A stretch of DNA of 6,943 nt. It comes from an uncultured Rhodospirillales bacterium (GTDB taxonomy: Bacteria > Pseudomonadota > Alphaproteobacteria > Acetobacterales > Acetobacteraceae). The stretch covers positions 1 to 6,943 of the forward strand of contig CAIVDX010000328.1 of NCBI GenBank assembly GCA_903904805.1, in the 5' to 3' direction. Of this stretch, positions 6,137 through 6,943 are shown in pieces (positions within the stretch are counted from its first letter, which is position 1; the number at the start of each line of letters is the position of its first letter). Made by a program: the position numbers and the translations under genes. The notes under the pieces are model-generated. The model saw only the letters and a program-made list of their open reading frames with translations, made no database searches and had not been told where the DNA came from.

Positions 6137-6943
6137 AGGCGTTCGCCGATCTGCTGGAGCGGCTGGTGTTCACGCCGGGGCGCAACGCTAAGGTTGCTTT
6201 CCTGGCCAGCTATTTCCGCACCGTGCCCGATCCGGATCGCGGCTGGGGGCTGGCGGCGATCTCGGGCGAGCTGGCGTTCAAGGCGGCGAAGGCGGGGCTG
6301 ATCCGCGGGCTGGTGGAGGCGCGGGTCGATCCGGTTCTGTTTGGCTGGAGCTATGATTATGTCGGCGATCTCGCCGAGACGGCCGCACTGATCTGGCCGG
6401 CGCTGCCGACCAATCGGGAGTCGCCGACATTGTCGGAAGTGATCGAGGCTCTGGCGGAGACGCCGAAGGAGGAGCTGCCTGCCGTGGTGGCGGGGTGGCT
6501 GGACGCGGCGGATGGGTCCACGCGGTTGGCATTGTTGAAGCTGATCACCGGAGGGTTGCGGATCGGCGTGTCCGCGCGGCTGGCCAAGCTGGCGCTGGCG
6601 GAATTGTCGGACGGGCGTGTGTCGGCGGATGATATCGAGGAGGTGTGGCATGCGCTGCGGCCGCCTTATGCCGGCCTGTTCGCCTGGCTGGAGGGGCGGG
6701 GGGAGCGGCCGGATCCCGCTGACGCGCCGGCGTTTCGGCCGCCGATGCTGGCGCATCCGTTGGAGCCGGCGGATTTGGCCTCGATCGATATCTCGGCTTA
6801 TCGGGCCGAGTGGAAATGGGATGGCATTCGGGTGCAGCTGGTGGCCGGGCCGGGTGGGGCGCGGGTGTTTTCGCGCAAGGCGGAGGATGTGTCGGCGGCG
6901 TTTCCGGAGATCCTGTCGGCGCTCGATTTCCATGCGGTGCTGG
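6133..6943 (+). CDS. ATP-dependent DNA ligase of the LDAR cluster, partial, C-terminus off the right edge
   Basis: The first 270 residues of a bacterial ATP-dependent DNA ligase, the sealing partner of the helicase, exonuclease and PdeM. Residues 1 to about 205 are the N-terminal DNA-binding domain: LLERLVFTPGRNAKVAFL near the start and KLITGGLRIGVSARL at 136-150. The nucleotidyltransferase domain then begins, with PPMLAHPL (203-210) and motif I EWKWDGIR (226-233); K228 should take the AMP. FSRKAEDVSAAFPEI (246-260) matches the next conserved block. Motifs III, IV and V and the OB-fold lie beyond the window; family members are about 500-560 residues, so roughly half is seen. The GTG start overlaps the exonuclease stop (GTGA, 6133-6136), and GAGG at 6119-6122 may be its ribosome site. 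There is no LigD-type polymerase or phosphoesterase domain in the visible part. Confidence 0.95.
   Translation, partial: MKAFADLLERLVFTPGRNAKVAFLASYFRTVPDPDRGWGLAAISGELAFKAAKAGLIRGLVEARVDPVLFGWSYDYVGDLAETAALIWPALPTNRESPTLSEVIEALAETPKEELPAVVAGWLDAADGSTRLALLKLITGGLRIGVSARLAKLALAELSDGRVSADDIEEVWHALRPPYAGLFAWLEGRGERPDPADAPAFRPPMLAHPLEPADLASIDISAYRAEWKWDGIRVQLVAGPGGARVFSRKAEDVSAAFPEILSALDFHAVL

Noticed and set aside
5746..6933. A 395-codon minus-strand frame opposite the exonuclease end and the ligase
   Set aside because: Arg/Pro/Gln-rich shadow of the ligase, whose motif I and domain order are clear on the plus strand.
1..6943. CRISPR arrays, tRNA or rRNA genes, transposases and integrases
   Set aside because: No repeat-spacer pattern, cloverleaf sequence or recombinase motif was seen in any gap or frame.

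Overview
The window is GC-rich bacterial chromosome, densely coded, with G/C-biased third codon positions. Organism: probably an alphaproteobacterium. The reasons are the base composition, the protein sequences, and a GTTC-N7-GTTC site of the alphaproteobacterial LexA type. Acetobacteraceae or a related Rhodospirillales family is a guess from general resemblance, not something the sequence proves. No tRNA, rRNA, CRISPR array, transposase or phage gene is visible.

Layout. Six protein genes fill the window, with three short gaps (70, 90 and 60 bp) and no gene-free stretch over 300 bp. Left of about 5060 everything is on the minus strand. In transcription order these are an Lhr-Core type DEXH helicase (5059 to 2651), the metallophosphoesterase PdeM (2560 to 1859), a class I CPD photolyase (1788 to 385), and a PPP-like metallophosphoesterase (395 to the left edge, partial) that overlaps the photolyase stop. 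Right of 5120, on the plus strand, are a metallo-beta-lactamase-fold exonuclease (5120 to 6136) and an ATP-dependent DNA ligase (6133 to the right edge, partial), joined by a GTGA stop/start overlap.

Function. Helicase, PdeM, exonuclease and ligase are the four parts of the ligase-associated DNA damage response (LDAR) cluster: a motor, an endonuclease, an exonuclease and a sealing enzyme. This core is already described in other bacteria, so it is not a new system. Here it is split into two divergent arms around a 60 bp control region, and the minus arm continues into a photolyase, making a DNA-repair island.

Most interesting non-coding signals. (1) A perfect GTTC-N7-GTTC LexA-type box at 5038-5052 covers the -35 region of a possible exonuclease-ligase promoter and lies inside codons 3-8 of the helicase gene, so one operator could place the whole LDAR cluster under SOS control. 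(2) Two copies of a roughly 46-48 bp AT-rich hairpin repeat, in opposite orientation, sit in the two gaps flanking pdeM. They differ by a compensatory base pair in the stem, and one copy supplies the helicase stop codon.
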